Source of the DNA: UBA11663 sp049616325
GTDB taxonomy: Bacteria; Bacteroidota; Bacteroidia; Flavobacteriales_D; Sanyastnellaceae
Assembly (NCBI GenBank): GCA_049616325.1
Contig: JBMZHG010000011.1
Span: forward strand, 1-61,364
DNA: 61,364 nucleotides
Direction of reading: 5' to 3'
Shown here piece after piece: positions 8,529-16,623 of the stretch. Positions within the stretch are counted from its first letter, which is position 1. Each line of letters starts with the position of its first letter. The position numbers and the translations under genes are program-made. The notes below the pieces were generated by a model. The model searched no databases. It was not told the origin of the DNA and saw nothing but the letters and a program-made list of their open reading frames with translations.

Positions 8529-9958
8529 TCCTCGACCCCAAATTGACGGTGTGGACCTTGTTGGCATTCGCAGGAGTGCCAGGGCTTCTTGGCCAATCCG
8601 ATTTGGTCCTCCGTTGGCTGGACGACGAGGGGAATCCAGCGTGCGCTGCGGCCGAAGCAGGCTACACGTTGCACGTGAGCAGCTGGTTGGACGGAGTGAC
8701 CCAAACCCCAATTCAAGGCGCAGACCTGGTTGTGGACAGCACGGGCACGTGCTCGTGGCCCGAGGTCGAATCGGGGATTTACACCCTGGAGGCGTTGCCC
8801 TGGGCCTGGACTTTTGTTGTGGATGACCGGTTCGCCACCAAGGACACGGTGACCTTGGTTTGGCCGTCGAACAAATTCAAACGACTTCGCGGAAACGATG
8901 CGCCGGTTCGATTTGGCCCCGAGCATCCGGGAACACAGCTTGACAGCATGTCGGCATGGATGGTTCGAAGGCTCGATTCCTTGGACTTGGACCAACTCGT
9001 TGCAAGTGGGGCCGTCGGGGGAGGGATTGCCGCGAACGAGGCAGCACGTGACAATTTGCGTGAAGCGCTTCTTCAGAGCGACTCGGTTCTTGCAACGTAT
9101 TTGGCAGTGGAATCTCACACCCTTTGGGGCGATTTGTTCGAGTCGCAGATTCGAGAATGGCGGATGAGCTTGGGAGCAACGGGAGCGGGAGAGGAGGTCT
9201 CTGCTTGGCTTTCCTCGGAAGATGCGCGGACCTGGGCCGAGAAATTGGCGAGCCCTGGGTGGTGTTCGTCCTGGGAATTGCAGCACGATTTGTGGTGGAA
9301 TGCGCTGGAAGAAAATCGCAAGCCATGGCGATCCTGGGTGGCGACGGGAGACACGGACAGTTTGCGTGCGGCGTGCAATTGGTCCCTCGAAGAGCTGCAT
9401 TTGGCGATGTGGATGGGGCAGGGTCAGTCTTGGAGCCGTTGGGCTGAGGCGTGGTGGGAATTGCGCTGGAAAGACCAATGCGAAGTCGCCGAGGTTCGAC
9501 GGCAATCGGACCAAGCACGTCGCCACCCCAAGAGCGCTCAGGCTTGGGGAGACGTCATGTGGATGATGCCCAACGGGGACCTCGAACCGGCTTGGGCTGG
9601 AGACGGCGGCTGGCGAATTTGGTTGGTGACACGATCAGGCTCAGCCTCGGGCATGCGGGAGCGCGCCATTCTGAGATCTTGGATGCTCAATGAAGGGCCG
9701 AAAGACGTGTCTTGGGGTGTGTTGTCGGTGGATGCCAACGAGGAGGGGTGGGCGCAAACCCTCCGGGAGCGCGAATCCATCCAAGAGCGCGTTCATTGGG
9801 TGGGTCGGGACCCGAGTTGGTGGGATCGCCTCGACGTCTCGCGCGTGCCTCAAGTTGTGGTGGTTCGGCCCGACGGCGAAATCCAAACCCACCACGCGTC
9901 TCTTCCAAGCGAAGGCCTGTTCGATGAATTAAAACGTTGGAGGTTGACGGCGCGTTGA
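8525..9958 (+). CDS. Exported protein of unknown function with a thioredoxin-like C-terminal end
   Basis: A 477-residue protein whose first 22 residues look like a signal peptide (LLAFAGVPGLLGQ). The early part (about 25-120) resembles a beta-sandwich carbohydrate- or peptidase-associated fold; the middle is Trp-rich and helical. The end (about 400-477, including VPQVVVVRPDGEIQ) has the beta-strand and cis-proline-like pattern of a thioredoxin fold, but no CxxC. It starts with an ATG overlapping the coaD stop by 4 nt. Such overlapping coupling to coaD suggests coexpression but no shared pathway is evident. No close family recognised. Confidence 0.7.
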   Translation: MILDPKLTVWTLLAFAGVPGLLGQSDLVLRWLDDEGNPACAAAEAGYTLHVSSWLDGVTQTPIQGADLVVDSTGTCSWPEVESGIYTLEALPWAWTFVVDDRFATKDTVTLVWPSNKFKRLRGNDAPVRFGPEHPGTQLDSMSAWMVRRLDSLDLDQLVASGAVGGGIAANEAARDNLREALLQSDSVLATYLAVESHTLWGDLFESQIREWRMSLGATGAGEEVSAWLSSEDARTWAEKLASPGWCSSWELQHDLWWNALEENRKPWRSWVATGDTDSLRAACNWSLEELHLAMWMGQGQSWSRWAEAWWELRWKDQCEVAEVRRQSDQARRHPKSAQAWGDVMWMMPNGDLEPAWAGDGGWRIWLVTRSGSASGMRERAILRSWMLNEGPKDVSWGVLSVDANEEGWAQTLRERESIQERVHWVGRDPSWWDRLDVSRVPQVVVVRPDGEIQTHHASLPSEGLFDELKRWRLTAR

Positions 9959-9994
9959 TCGGACTTTCAGTCCACGAGTCGTCGTTGGTTGCGT

Positions 9995-10630
9995 TCAAAG
10001 CAATTCGTCCAAGACAATTCGGATGCTTCCAAATGTCTTGTTCAGCACTTCCTCTGGGAAGGGGGCAGTCAACCACGTGACGTCGGAGATGCCTTCAATG
10101 GATTGAGGAACTCCGCGGGTTTGGGTTCCTCGGTGGCGCATAGGGTACCAAAACGTGGTCTTCAGCAAAATGACTCCGTCTTGCTCGTACGTGTGAAAGG
10201 TGGTGAAGGCCTCGCCTTTGATCTCGAGGTCTGAAATTCCGGTTTCTTCTTCCACCTCCCTAACGGCGGCTTCTTCCAAGCTTTCGCCTGACTCAAGCTT
10301 TCCCTTGGGCAAGTCCCACTTCCCGTTCCGTTGAATCCACAGAACGTGACCGTCCTCGTCCTGAACCACCCCTCCTGCGGCAGCCAATTCATGGTAGCCG
10401 GAACAGAAGGTCATCCAAACTTGGTCCAAGTCCCTGGCAAAGATGGTCACGTTGTTCAGTTTGGGGCTGCGTTTTAGCATGGTCGGGAGTTCCCGAAGCA
10501 TGCGCTCTGTCGGGTCAAGCAACTGCAGCTCACTTTCGTGAACGACGACGTTTTCCTCGTTGAAATCTTCGAGGAACGGCCGGAATTTCACCCGGCGGTT
10601 CAGCATGAATACATCGTAGCTTTGCGGCAT
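9995..10630 (-). CDS. Nudix hydrolase
   Basis: A 211-residue protein with a full Nudix box at about 110-132 (G-x5-E-x7-REVEEETG), preceded by the strand WDLPKG. The N-terminal 75 residues form an extra domain seen in a Bacteroidota Nudix subfamily. Substrate is not predictable. The ATG at 10630 fits the family start; a longer in-frame start at 10690 would extend into pyrE and is rejected. Its start codon overlaps that of the divergent pyrE in one CATG (10628-10631). A TACCTTTC box lies 23 nt upstream, inside pyrE. Confidence 0.85.
   Translation of the reverse strand: MPQSYDVFMLNRRVKFRPFLEDFNEENVVVHESELQLLDPTERMLRELPTMLKRSPKLNNVTIFARDLDQVWMTFCSGYHELAAAGGVVQDEDGHVLWIQRNGKWDLPKGKLESGESLEEAAVREVEEETGISDLEIKGEAFTTFHTYEQDGVILLKTTFWYPMRHRGTQTRGVPQSIEGISDVTWLTAPFPEEVLNKTFGSIRIVLDELL
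10617..10624 (+). promoter_or_regulatory. -7 box TAGCTTTG for pyrE
   Basis: Perfect TAnnTTTG match, 4 nt before the pyrE ATG and inside the first codons of the divergent Nudix gene. Confidence 0.6.
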
Positions 10631-11285
10631 GACCATTGCGTCCGGACAACGCCGAAAGGTAGCGGAATTCCTGCTGCGCATCAAAGCCATTCAGTTGCGA
10701 CCTGCAGACCCTTTTACGTGGGCGAGCGGTCGATTTTCCCCCATCTATTGTGACAACCGTAAGATTTTGTCTCACCCTACGGTGAGAACGTTTGTGCGGC
10801 AGTTGACCAGCGAGCTTGTGGAAAATCGGTTTGGCAAACCGGACGGCATTGCTGGTGTGGCGACGGGCGGCATTGCCTTGGGCGCCCTTGTGGCGCAAGA
10901 AATGGGGCTTCCGTTTTGTTACGTGCGGAGCTCAGCAAAAGCGCACGGCACGGGGCAGCAAGTGGAAGGGGATTTGGGCACCATGCGCAACGTGGTGGTG
11001 ATTGAGGACCTGATTTCCACCGGAAAGAGCAGTTTGACCGCGGTCGAAGCCTTGCGTCAAGCTGACCTCGAGGTCAAGGGTTTGGTGGCCATTTTTTCCT
11101 ACGGATTTGCCGATTCTGTGCAACGTTTCGCTGAAGCCAAGTGCCCGTTTGAGGTGCTCACGGATTACCCGACCATGTTGGCACAGGCGCAATCCGAAGG
11201 GTACATCACGCCCGACCAAACCACCATCCTCGAAACCTGGTCGTCCGACCCGGTCGCCTGGAGCAACCAACGGATGCACGCATGA
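10629..11285 (+). CDS. pyrE: Orotate phosphoribosyltransferase
   Basis: A 218-residue type I phosphoribosyltransferase that makes orotidine 5'-phosphate from orotate and PRPP in pyrimidine synthesis. Landmarks: FTWASGRFSPIYCDNR near residue 30 (orotate contact), GVATGGIALG at 76-85, and the PRPP-binding motif VVIEDLISTGKSS at 123-135. It overlaps the following SRPBCC gene by 4 nt. Its start is set by the ATG 4 nt after a TAGCTTTG box. Confidence 0.95.
   Translation: MTIASGQRRKVAEFLLRIKAIQLRPADPFTWASGRFSPIYCDNRKILSHPTVRTFVRQLTSELVENRFGKPDGIAGVATGGIALGALVAQEMGLPFCYVRSSAKAHGTGQQVEGDLGTMRNVVVIEDLISTGKSSLTAVEALRQADLEVKGLVAIFSYGFADSVQRFAEAKCPFEVLTDYPTMLAQAQSEGYITPDQTTILETWSSDPVAWSNQRMHA
10654..10661 (-). 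promoter_or_regulatory. Putative -7 box TACCTTTC for the Nudix gene
   Basis: One mismatch to TAnnTTTG, 23 nt upstream of the Nudix ATG and inside pyrE. It faces the pyrE box at 10617-10624. Confidence 0.35.
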
Positions 11286-11695
11286 CGCGAATTGAATCTC
11301 CCCAAGTTCACCTCGGCGCTCCGGCATCTGAGGTGGCACAAGACTTCCAAAACTGGGAATCATTCGGCGCTTTGCTCGGCGCGGGGCCTGTGTCCGACTT
11401 TCAAGCCGGCGGCGACCGTTGTTCGTTCAAAGTGACTGGAGGAGTGGCCATTCACCTGGTACGCACCTCGGATTCCACTCTCACGGAAGGCCAAGTGTTG
11501 ACCTTGGCGACCGAAGCGCCCTCGCCTGTGAAGTTCACCTTGGACGTGACGGTGTCGGCTGCAGACACAGGGTCGACTTGTCAGGTTGGGTGCGACGCCG
11601 ACTTGAATCCGTTCACCAAAATGATGGTGGAGCCCGCCCTGAAGGGGCTGTTTGGGCAGATGGCGGAGGCCTTGCAAGGGCGATACGGGAGTTGA
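11282..11695 (+). CDS. SRPBCC-like (START/Bet v 1 fold) protein
   Basis: A 137-residue protein with the start pattern MTRIESPQVHLGAPASEVAQ and a C-terminal long amphipathic helix (LNPFTKMMVEPALKGLFGQM) as in SRPBCC-family proteins, which enclose hydrophobic ligands. It overlaps the pyrE stop by 4 nt; a protein of this kind downstream of pyrE is, from memory, common in Bacteroidota. Ligand and role are unknown. Confidence 0.7.
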   Translation: MTRIESPQVHLGAPASEVAQDFQNWESFGALLGAGPVSDFQAGGDRCSFKVTGGVAIHLVRTSDSTLTEGQVLTLATEAPSPVKFTLDVTVSAADTGSTCQVGCDADLNPFTKMMVEPALKGLFGQMAEALQGRYGS

Positions 11696-11736
11696 TTCAG
11701 TGCGCAGCTGAGACCTTCTCGCGGTTCACTTCGGGC

Positions 11737-12516
11737 TCACCAGCACCACTGCACCTCAGCGGAAGGCAACCATTCTGAAGGCGGCAGCTGTCCGGATCCA
11801 GGTTGGGCGAGCCACTCAAATCGTCCGACTCCTTCTTGATTGACCCCCAACAGGCGCCCTTTCCAACGGCGCTGGTGAACCACGAATTCCCGAACCTCAC
11901 CGAGCGCAAACAACGCCTCGTGATATTCGTTCAAAGAGAGGTTTTGCTTTGACGCGTCAGGCCCGCTGTTCAATCGAGTGACAACGGCTTCCGCCATGTT
12001 CACAGCGAGGGAACGTGGGTCGAATTGGACTTGCCACGCTTCGGAAAGGCTGACTGCGGGGTAGCTTCGGGTCAACCTGCTCGAGCCCACGTTGACCCCA
12101 ATTCCAATCACTGCCGTCGTCCATTGGTTGCCTCGCCACATGTTTTCGACCAAGATTCCGGCCACTTTTCGGTGCTCCCCGGCATGCCAAACCAAAACGT
12201 CGTTGGGCCATTTCACTTGAACGGCTTCAGGGGTTTGGGATTTAGGCAGAAGCCCTGTCAGCACGCCGTGAACCGACAAAGCCACTTCCATGTTGACGCG
12301 CGCCGGATGCCAGTCCTTTTGGACGGGGAGGGCCAAGCTCATGCAAACGTCACGACCCGCCTCGGAACTCCAGCGTCGGTCGCGTTGACCTCGTCCTTCG
12401 GTTTGGTGGTCCGTGGTGAACAACACAGGGCCTTGAGGGACGTGCTGGCGCAACCACTCCAGCGCCCATCGGTTGGTGCTCGGAACGGTGGGGAGGTGGT
12501 GCTGTTGCCAGAACAT
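11737..12516 (-). CDS. birA: Biotin--[acetyl-CoA-carboxylase] ligase
   Basis: A 259-residue class I biotin protein ligase lacking the N-terminal DNA-binding domain, so it should not act as a repressor. The biotinyl-AMP motif appears as EGRGQRDRRW (usual GRGRxGRxW; the second G is D here), followed by KWPNDV and KVAGILVE. The ATG at 12516 matches the family start; longer frames run into the rsfS promoter. It is divergent from rsfS and convergent with the SRPBCC gene. Confidence 0.9.
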   Translation of the reverse strand: MFWQQHHLPTVPSTNRWALEWLRQHVPQGPVLFTTDHQTEGRGQRDRRWSSEAGRDVCMSLALPVQKDWHPARVNMEVALSVHGVLTGLLPKSQTPEAVQVKWPNDVLVWHAGEHRKVAGILVENMWRGNQWTTAVIGIGVNVGSSRLTRSYPAVSLSEAWQVQFDPRSLAVNMAEAVVTRLNSGPDASKQNLSLNEYHEALFALGEVREFVVHQRRWKGRLLGVNQEGVGRFEWLAQPGSGQLPPSEWLPSAEVQWCW

Positions 12517-12584
12517 GGTTGGAGGTTTGGCATTCCTTGGCTGAAGGCAGAAAAGCGCCTCCGCCGGAACCCCTTCAAAAGTAG

Positions 12585-12592
12585 TACCTTTG
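12585..12592 (+). promoter_or_regulatory. -7 box TACCTTTG for rsfS-ftsH operon
   Basis: Perfect TAnnTTTG match, 16 nt before the rsfS ATG at 12609; likely the promoter for the five-gene run to 16557. Confidence 0.6.
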
Positions 12593-12608
12593 AAGTGCGG
12601 AAGCACGG

Positions 12609-12980
12609 ATGAATTTAATCACACCTCCCCCCACAGAAGCCCTGGCGCAAGCCGCGGTGCAAGGCCTTGAAGCCTTGAAGGCTCAAGACATCGTATCGTT
12701 GGATTTGACTCCTTTGACGCACGCGATTGCGTCGACGTTTATTGTGGCCTCGGCCACGAGCCGAACGCAGGTTGAGGCCCTTGCTCGGTCGGTGGAACAA
12801 GCCACAGTTGCGACCCTAAATGAACGTCCATGGGGGGTTCATGGTTTGAGAGGAGGAGAATGGGTCATCCTCGACTACAGTGACGTGGTCGTGCACATCT
12901 TTCACAGCGAAGCGCGTTCGCACTACGCGTTGGAAGAATTGTGGGGTGATGCTCCCGTTCACCGCCACACTTCAAACTGA
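12609..12980 (+). CDS. rsfS: Ribosome silencing factor RsfS
   Basis: A 123-residue RsfS/Iojap protein that binds ribosomal protein L14 and blocks subunit joining. Typical landmarks: LKAQDIVSLDL, FIVASATSRTQVEALA, a Trp-Gly turn (RPWGVHG) and a C-terminal GEWVILDYSDVVVHIFHSEAR leading to YALEELWGDA. It is first in the run with ftsH, DUF2007, cdsA and psd, a gene order widespread in Bacteroidota. Five nucleotides separate its stop from ftsH. Confidence 0.93.
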   Translation: MNLITPPPTEALAQAAVQGLEALKAQDIVSLDLTPLTHAIASTFIVASATSRTQVEALARSVEQATVATLNERPWGVHGLRGGEWVILDYSDVVVHIFHSEARSHYALEELWGDAPVHRHTSN

Positions 12981-12985
12981 ACACC

Positions 12986-15025
12986 ATGGAACAGAATGCA
13001 CCCAACGCTTCGCCCAAGGGCGAAGGCAAAAAGCCCTCTAAGCCCGGGCGACAAATGAATTTCTATTGGGTGTACGCCATTGTGGCGATGTTCCTGTTGA
13101 CCATGGTGATGGTGGGCGAATCAGGCGGGCAACGTCAGGTTCAATGGGCCGAGTTCAAGGGGTTGGTGGAGGACGGCAAGGTGGCCCGCGTGAGTTACAA
13201 CGGGGCGCAGGCCAACATCTTCTTCACAAAGGAGGTGCGCGACAGCTTGTCCGGAGACCAGTCCGAGCCGCAGCTGCTCAAGGCGCTTTACGCCGGTGCA
13301 GACGCGACCATGAACATCCCAGCCGGAGAGGCTTACCAGGCTGACCTCAAGGAGCTTCAGGAAAAGCACGGTTTTGACCTGCGCTACGAACCGCCCAACG
13401 AGTGGGGAGGCCAAATCTTGTCCTGGGTCATCTTCCTCGGACTGATGGTGGTGGTGTGGATGTTCTTGATGCGCCGTCTCGGCGGCGGGGCTCCCGGAGG
13501 AGGCCAAATCTTCAACATCGGCAAGTCCAAGGCCCAGGTCTTCGAAAAAGGAGAAGGCACCGACGTCACGTTCAACAACGTGGCCGGGGTGGACGGAGCG
13601 AAAGAAGAGCTGCAGGAAATCGTCGACTTCCTCAAGCACCCTGGCAAGTACACGGAGCTCGGGGCCAAGATTCCCAAGGGCGCCTTGCTCGTCGGCCCTC
13701 CAGGCACGGGAAAGACCTTGCTGGCCAAGGCTGTTGCGGGCGAAGCGCAGGTTCCATTCTTCAGCTTGAGCGGTTCCGACTTCGTCGAGATGTTCGTCGG
13801 GGTAGGGGCTTCGCGTGTGCGCGACCTTTTCAAGCAAGCGAAGGAGAAGTCGCCTGCGATCATTTTCATCGACGAGATTGACGCCATTGGGCGGGCACGG
13901 GGCAAGAACGCCAACTTCGGCTCGAACGACGAGCGCGAAAACACCTTGAACCAGCTCCTGACCGAGATGGACGGGTTTGGAACCAACAGCGGGGTAATCA
14001 TTCTCGCGGCCACGAACCGGGCCGACATTTTGGACAAGGCGTTGATGCGCGCAGGCCGCTTCGATCGCCAGATTTACGTCGACATGCCCGACGTGAACGA
14101 GCGCAGGGCCATCTTTGACGTGCACCTGAAGCCCATCAAGACGGACAGCTCCGTGGACGTGGACTTTTTGTCAAAGCAAACGCCGGGATTCAGCGGTGCC
14201 GACATCGCCAACGTATGCAACGAGGCGGCTTTGTTTGCAGCGCGAAAGGAGCACAAGCTTGTGACGCACAACGACTTCTTGGAGGCGGTCGACCGCATCA
14301 TTGGCGGCTTGGAGAAGCGGACCAAAATCATCACCGACAACGAGAAAAACACCATCGCTTTCCACGAAGCGGGGCACGCCGTGGTGAGTTGGTTGGTGGA
14401 GTTTGCCTCGCCGCTGGTGAAGGTGAGCATCGTGCCCCGAGGCCAAAGCCTCGGCGCCGCATGGTACCTTCCTGAAGAGCGCGCCATCACAACGACCGAG
14501 CAGATTTTCGACGAAATGTGTGCGGCGCTCGGCGGTCGGGCGGCCGAGGAAATCATGTTTGGCAAGATTTCGACGGGTGCGCTCAGCGACCTCGAAAAAG
14601 TCACCAAGCAGGCGTACGCCATGGTTTCGGTCTACGGCCTCAACGAACGCATCGGAAACCGGAGCTACTACGACAGCAGAGGGGAGAACACCTTCACCAA
14701 GCCCTACAGCGAAGAGACTGCACGAATCATCGACGAAGAAGTGAGTGCCGTGATTGAGAAGGCTTACGCTCGCGCGAAAGACATCCTAGCCACCAACCGC
14801 GAAAAACTCGAAGCGCTTGCACAGTCCCTTCTCCAGAACGAAGTCATCTTCAAGGAAGACGTCGAGCGCATTTTAGGTGCACGTCCGTTTGCCTCGGCAG
14901 TTCCGATCTTGGCAGATTCGGCGCAAGAAAAGGCTCCCGTTGGTGACGTCTCTGAGGCTCCGGCATCGCCTGAGGCGCCAGCCCCGTCGGAGGAGGACGC
15001 AAGTGAATCCCAAGCGGAGGAATGA
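12986..15025 (+). CDS. ftsH: ATP-dependent zinc metalloprotease FtsH
   Basis: A 679-residue membrane AAA protease that degrades misfolded and regulatory membrane proteins. Two transmembrane helices (about 26-44 and 142-163) flank a periplasmic domain. Walker A GPPGTGKT is at 237-244, the second region of homology ends in RAGRFDR, and the zinc site HEAGH is at 460-464. The C-terminal tail is acidic and rich in Pro, Ser and Glu. Position just before lipid genes cdsA and psd fits a shared membrane-homeostasis operon. It overlaps the DUF2007 gene by 4 nt. Confidence 0.96.
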   Translation: MEQNAPNASPKGEGKKPSKPGRQMNFYWVYAIVAMFLLTMVMVGESGGQRQVQWAEFKGLVEDGKVARVSYNGAQANIFFTKEVRDSLSGDQSEPQLLKALYAGADATMNIPAGEAYQADLKELQEKHGFDLRYEPPNEWGGQILSWVIFLGLMVVVWMFLMRRLGGGAPGGGQIFNIGKSKAQVFEKGEGTDVTFNNVAGVDGAKEELQEIVDFLKHPGKYTELGAKIPKGALLVGPPGTGKTLLAKAVAGEAQVPFFSLSGSDFVEMFVGVGASRVRDLFKQAKEKSPAIIFIDEIDAIGRARGKNANFGSNDERENTLNQLLTEMDGFGTNSGVIILAATNRADILDKALMRAGRFDRQIYVDMPDVNERRAIFDVHLKPIKTDSSVDVDFLSKQTPGFSGADIANVCNEAALFAARKEHKLVTHNDFLEAVDRIIGGLEKRTKIITDNEKNTIAFHEAGHAVVSWLVEFASPLVKVSIVPRGQSLGAAWYLPEERAITTTEQIFDEMCAALGGRAAEEIMFGKISTGALSDLEKVTKQAYAMVSVYGLNERIGNRSYYDSRGENTFTKPYSEETARIIDEEVSAVIEKAYARAKDILATNREKLEALAQSLLQNEVIFKEDVERILGARPFASAVPILADSAQEKAPVGDVSEAPASPEAPAPSEEDASESQAEE

Positions 15026-15237
15026 ACGGCTGGGTGCTCGTTCTGAAGTGCCCCGACGCCAACATGGCGCCGCTGATTCAGGGAGGTTTGGAAGCCGAGG
15101 GGATTCCTGCCGTGCTGATGAATAAGCAAGATTCGAGTTACGTGGGCATGTGCTTTGCGACACGACCGGTGGAGATTTGGGTTCCAGAATCGCATGCTGA
15201 GCAAGCTCAAGCGTGGTTGAATTCCCTCGAAGGATGA
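15022..15237 (+). CDS. DUF2007 domain-containing small protein
   Basis: A 71-residue protein beginning MNGWVLVLKCPDANMAPLIQ with a ferredoxin-like beta-alpha-beta pattern and ending WVPESHAEQAQAWLNS, the DUF2007 pattern (putative signal-transducing protein). It starts in the ftsH stop and ends in the cdsA start (4-nt overlaps on both sides), so it is translationally coupled to both. Function is unknown. Confidence 0.85.
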   Translation: MNGWVLVLKCPDANMAPLIQGGLEAEGIPAVLMNKQDSSYVGMCFATRPVEIWVPESHAEQAQAWLNSLEG

Positions 15238-15884
15238 GCGAAAAGGGACGAAGTGAAACGTGGACGCGAGCCTTGACGGGATCCGTGTTTGTGGTCGTGG
15301 TCATGGGCGCGGTTGCCACTGCGTGGTGGAGCAATGTAATCTTGTGGGTCATCGTGACCCTCTTGGCGTGGGTTGAATGGTTCAAGGCTCCTCAAAGCCT
15401 GGGGTCGAAATGGCCCAAGGCGCTGCTCGCTTTGTTTCCGATTCCGGCGTTGGCGGCGTTGCTTTGGATGAGCTTGGGAGGACCTCATTCTATTGACTCA
15501 TACGATCCTTGGCCGATCTTGAGTTTTGTGTGGATGATTTGGGCGAACGATACGGGAGCATACCTCGTGGGCAAACCTTTCGGAAAGCACAAACTGTGGC
15601 CGTCGGTTTCGCCTGGCAAGTCGTGGGAGGGCTTTGTGGGGGGTGTGGTGGCGGCGGCGTTCGTGGCGTGGGCGACGTTGGGGTTGGAGTTTTGGGGATT
15701 GGGGGCGTTGATGGGCGTGTTGTCGACTGCCGGGGACTTGACCCAAAGCGCGTGGAAGCGCCGCCGCGGCATGAAAGACTCGGGCACGTTGTTGCCCGGG
15801 CACGGAGGAATCCTGGACCGGTTCGACGGTTTTTTGTACGCGACGCCGGTGTATGTCCTTCTTTATTGCATTTTCGCGCCGTAA
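15234..15884 (+). CDS. cdsA: Phosphatidate cytidylyltransferase
   Basis: A 216-residue integral membrane enzyme making CDP-diacylglycerol from phosphatidate and CTP. The CDS signature is at the C-terminus: GDLTQSAWKRRRGMKDSG followed by LPGHGGILDRFD. WANDTGAYLVG and SPGKSWEG are conserved upstream. It is shorter than E. coli CdsA (about 285 residues), with fewer N-terminal helices, as in other Bacteroidota. The ATG at 15234 overlaps the DUF2007 stop; an in-frame ATG at 15213 is inside that gene. Confidence 0.93.
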   Translation: MSEKGRSETWTRALTGSVFVVVVMGAVATAWWSNVILWVIVTLLAWVEWFKAPQSLGSKWPKALLALFPIPALAALLWMSLGGPHSIDSYDPWPILSFVWMIWANDTGAYLVGKPFGKHKLWPSVSPGKSWEGFVGGVVAAAFVAWATLGLEFWGLGALMGVLSTAGDLTQSAWKRRRGMKDSGTLLPGHGGILDRFDGFLYATPVYVLLYCIFAP

Positions 15885-15894
15885 ACATGAAGAC

Positions 15895-16557
15895 ATGACA
15901 CTGCACCGAGAAGGAGTTGGTTTGATTGCGCTGGCCGTGGCGGTCGGGGTGACGTTGGTGGGGGTGACTTCGTGGCTGGGGGCTCCCTCTTGGGGCGTCA
16001 ATTTGGCGGTTTTGGTGGCGTGCATCGACGTCGTGCTAGTGGCGCAGTTTTTCCGCGTTCCCAAGCGTGTTCCGGTGGCTTCGGAAGGCCAAATCCTCTG
16101 TCCAAGCGACGGCAAAGTCGTGGTCATTGAGGAAGTGGAGGAGCCGGAGATTTTTGGCGACAAGCGGATTCAAGTGAGCATCTTCATGAGTCCCCTCAAC
16201 GTGCACGTCCAATGGGCTCCGATGGCGGGGGAGGTCACTCACGCCAACTACCACCCGGGCAAATACCTCGTGGCGTGGCACCCCAAGAGCAGCACGGAAA
16301 ACGAGCGCACCACGTTGGTGATTGACGGCGACCGCGGCCCGGTTCTTTTTCGCCAAATCGCCGGTGCTGTAGCGCGCCGCATCCGGTGGTACATCAAGCC
16401 GGGGCAGCGCGTTGCTCTGGGCGAGGAGGTCGGGTTCATCAAGTTCGGATCTCGCATCGACGTCTTCTTGCCCCTCGGCTCGGAAATCCACGTGGGTCTC
16501 GAACAAAAAGTTCACGGTCGCCAAACGGTTCTGGCTACGTTGCCGCCCAAGGCTTGA
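15895..16557 (+). CDS. psd: Phosphatidylserine decarboxylase
   Basis: A 220-residue short-form (archaetidylserine-type) phosphatidylserine decarboxylase. One or two N-terminal membrane segments (about 8-50) precede the catalytic part: LCPSDGKVV, MSPLNVHVQWAP, and the self-processing Gly-Ser in GFIKFGSRIDV near residue 182, which yields the pyruvoyl group. It makes phosphatidylethanolamine. Starts 10 nt after cdsA; an upstream in-frame ATG at 15853 overlaps cdsA and is less likely. Confidence 0.9.
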   Translation: MTLHREGVGLIALAVAVGVTLVGVTSWLGAPSWGVNLAVLVACIDVVLVAQFFRVPKRVPVASEGQILCPSDGKVVVIEEVEEPEIFGDKRIQVSIFMSPLNVHVQWAPMAGEVTHANYHPGKYLVAWHPKSSTENERTTLVIDGDRGPVLFRQIAGAVARRIRWYIKPGQRVALGEEVGFIKFGSRIDVFLPLGSEIHVGLEQKVHGRQTVLATLPPKA

Positions 16558-16596
16558 GGCAATATCAATCGGGTTTGGTCTTCCCCTTTCTGGAGG

Positions 16597-16604
16597 TTAC
16601 TTTG
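16597..16604 (+). promoter_or_regulatory. Weak -7-like box TTACTTTG for the T9SS cargo gene
   Basis: Matches TAnnTTTG at six of eight counted positions, with TTG at 16575-16577 (19 bp upstream) as a possible -33 element. Confidence 0.25.
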
Positions 16605-16623
16605 GAGGCCAAATCGATAGACC

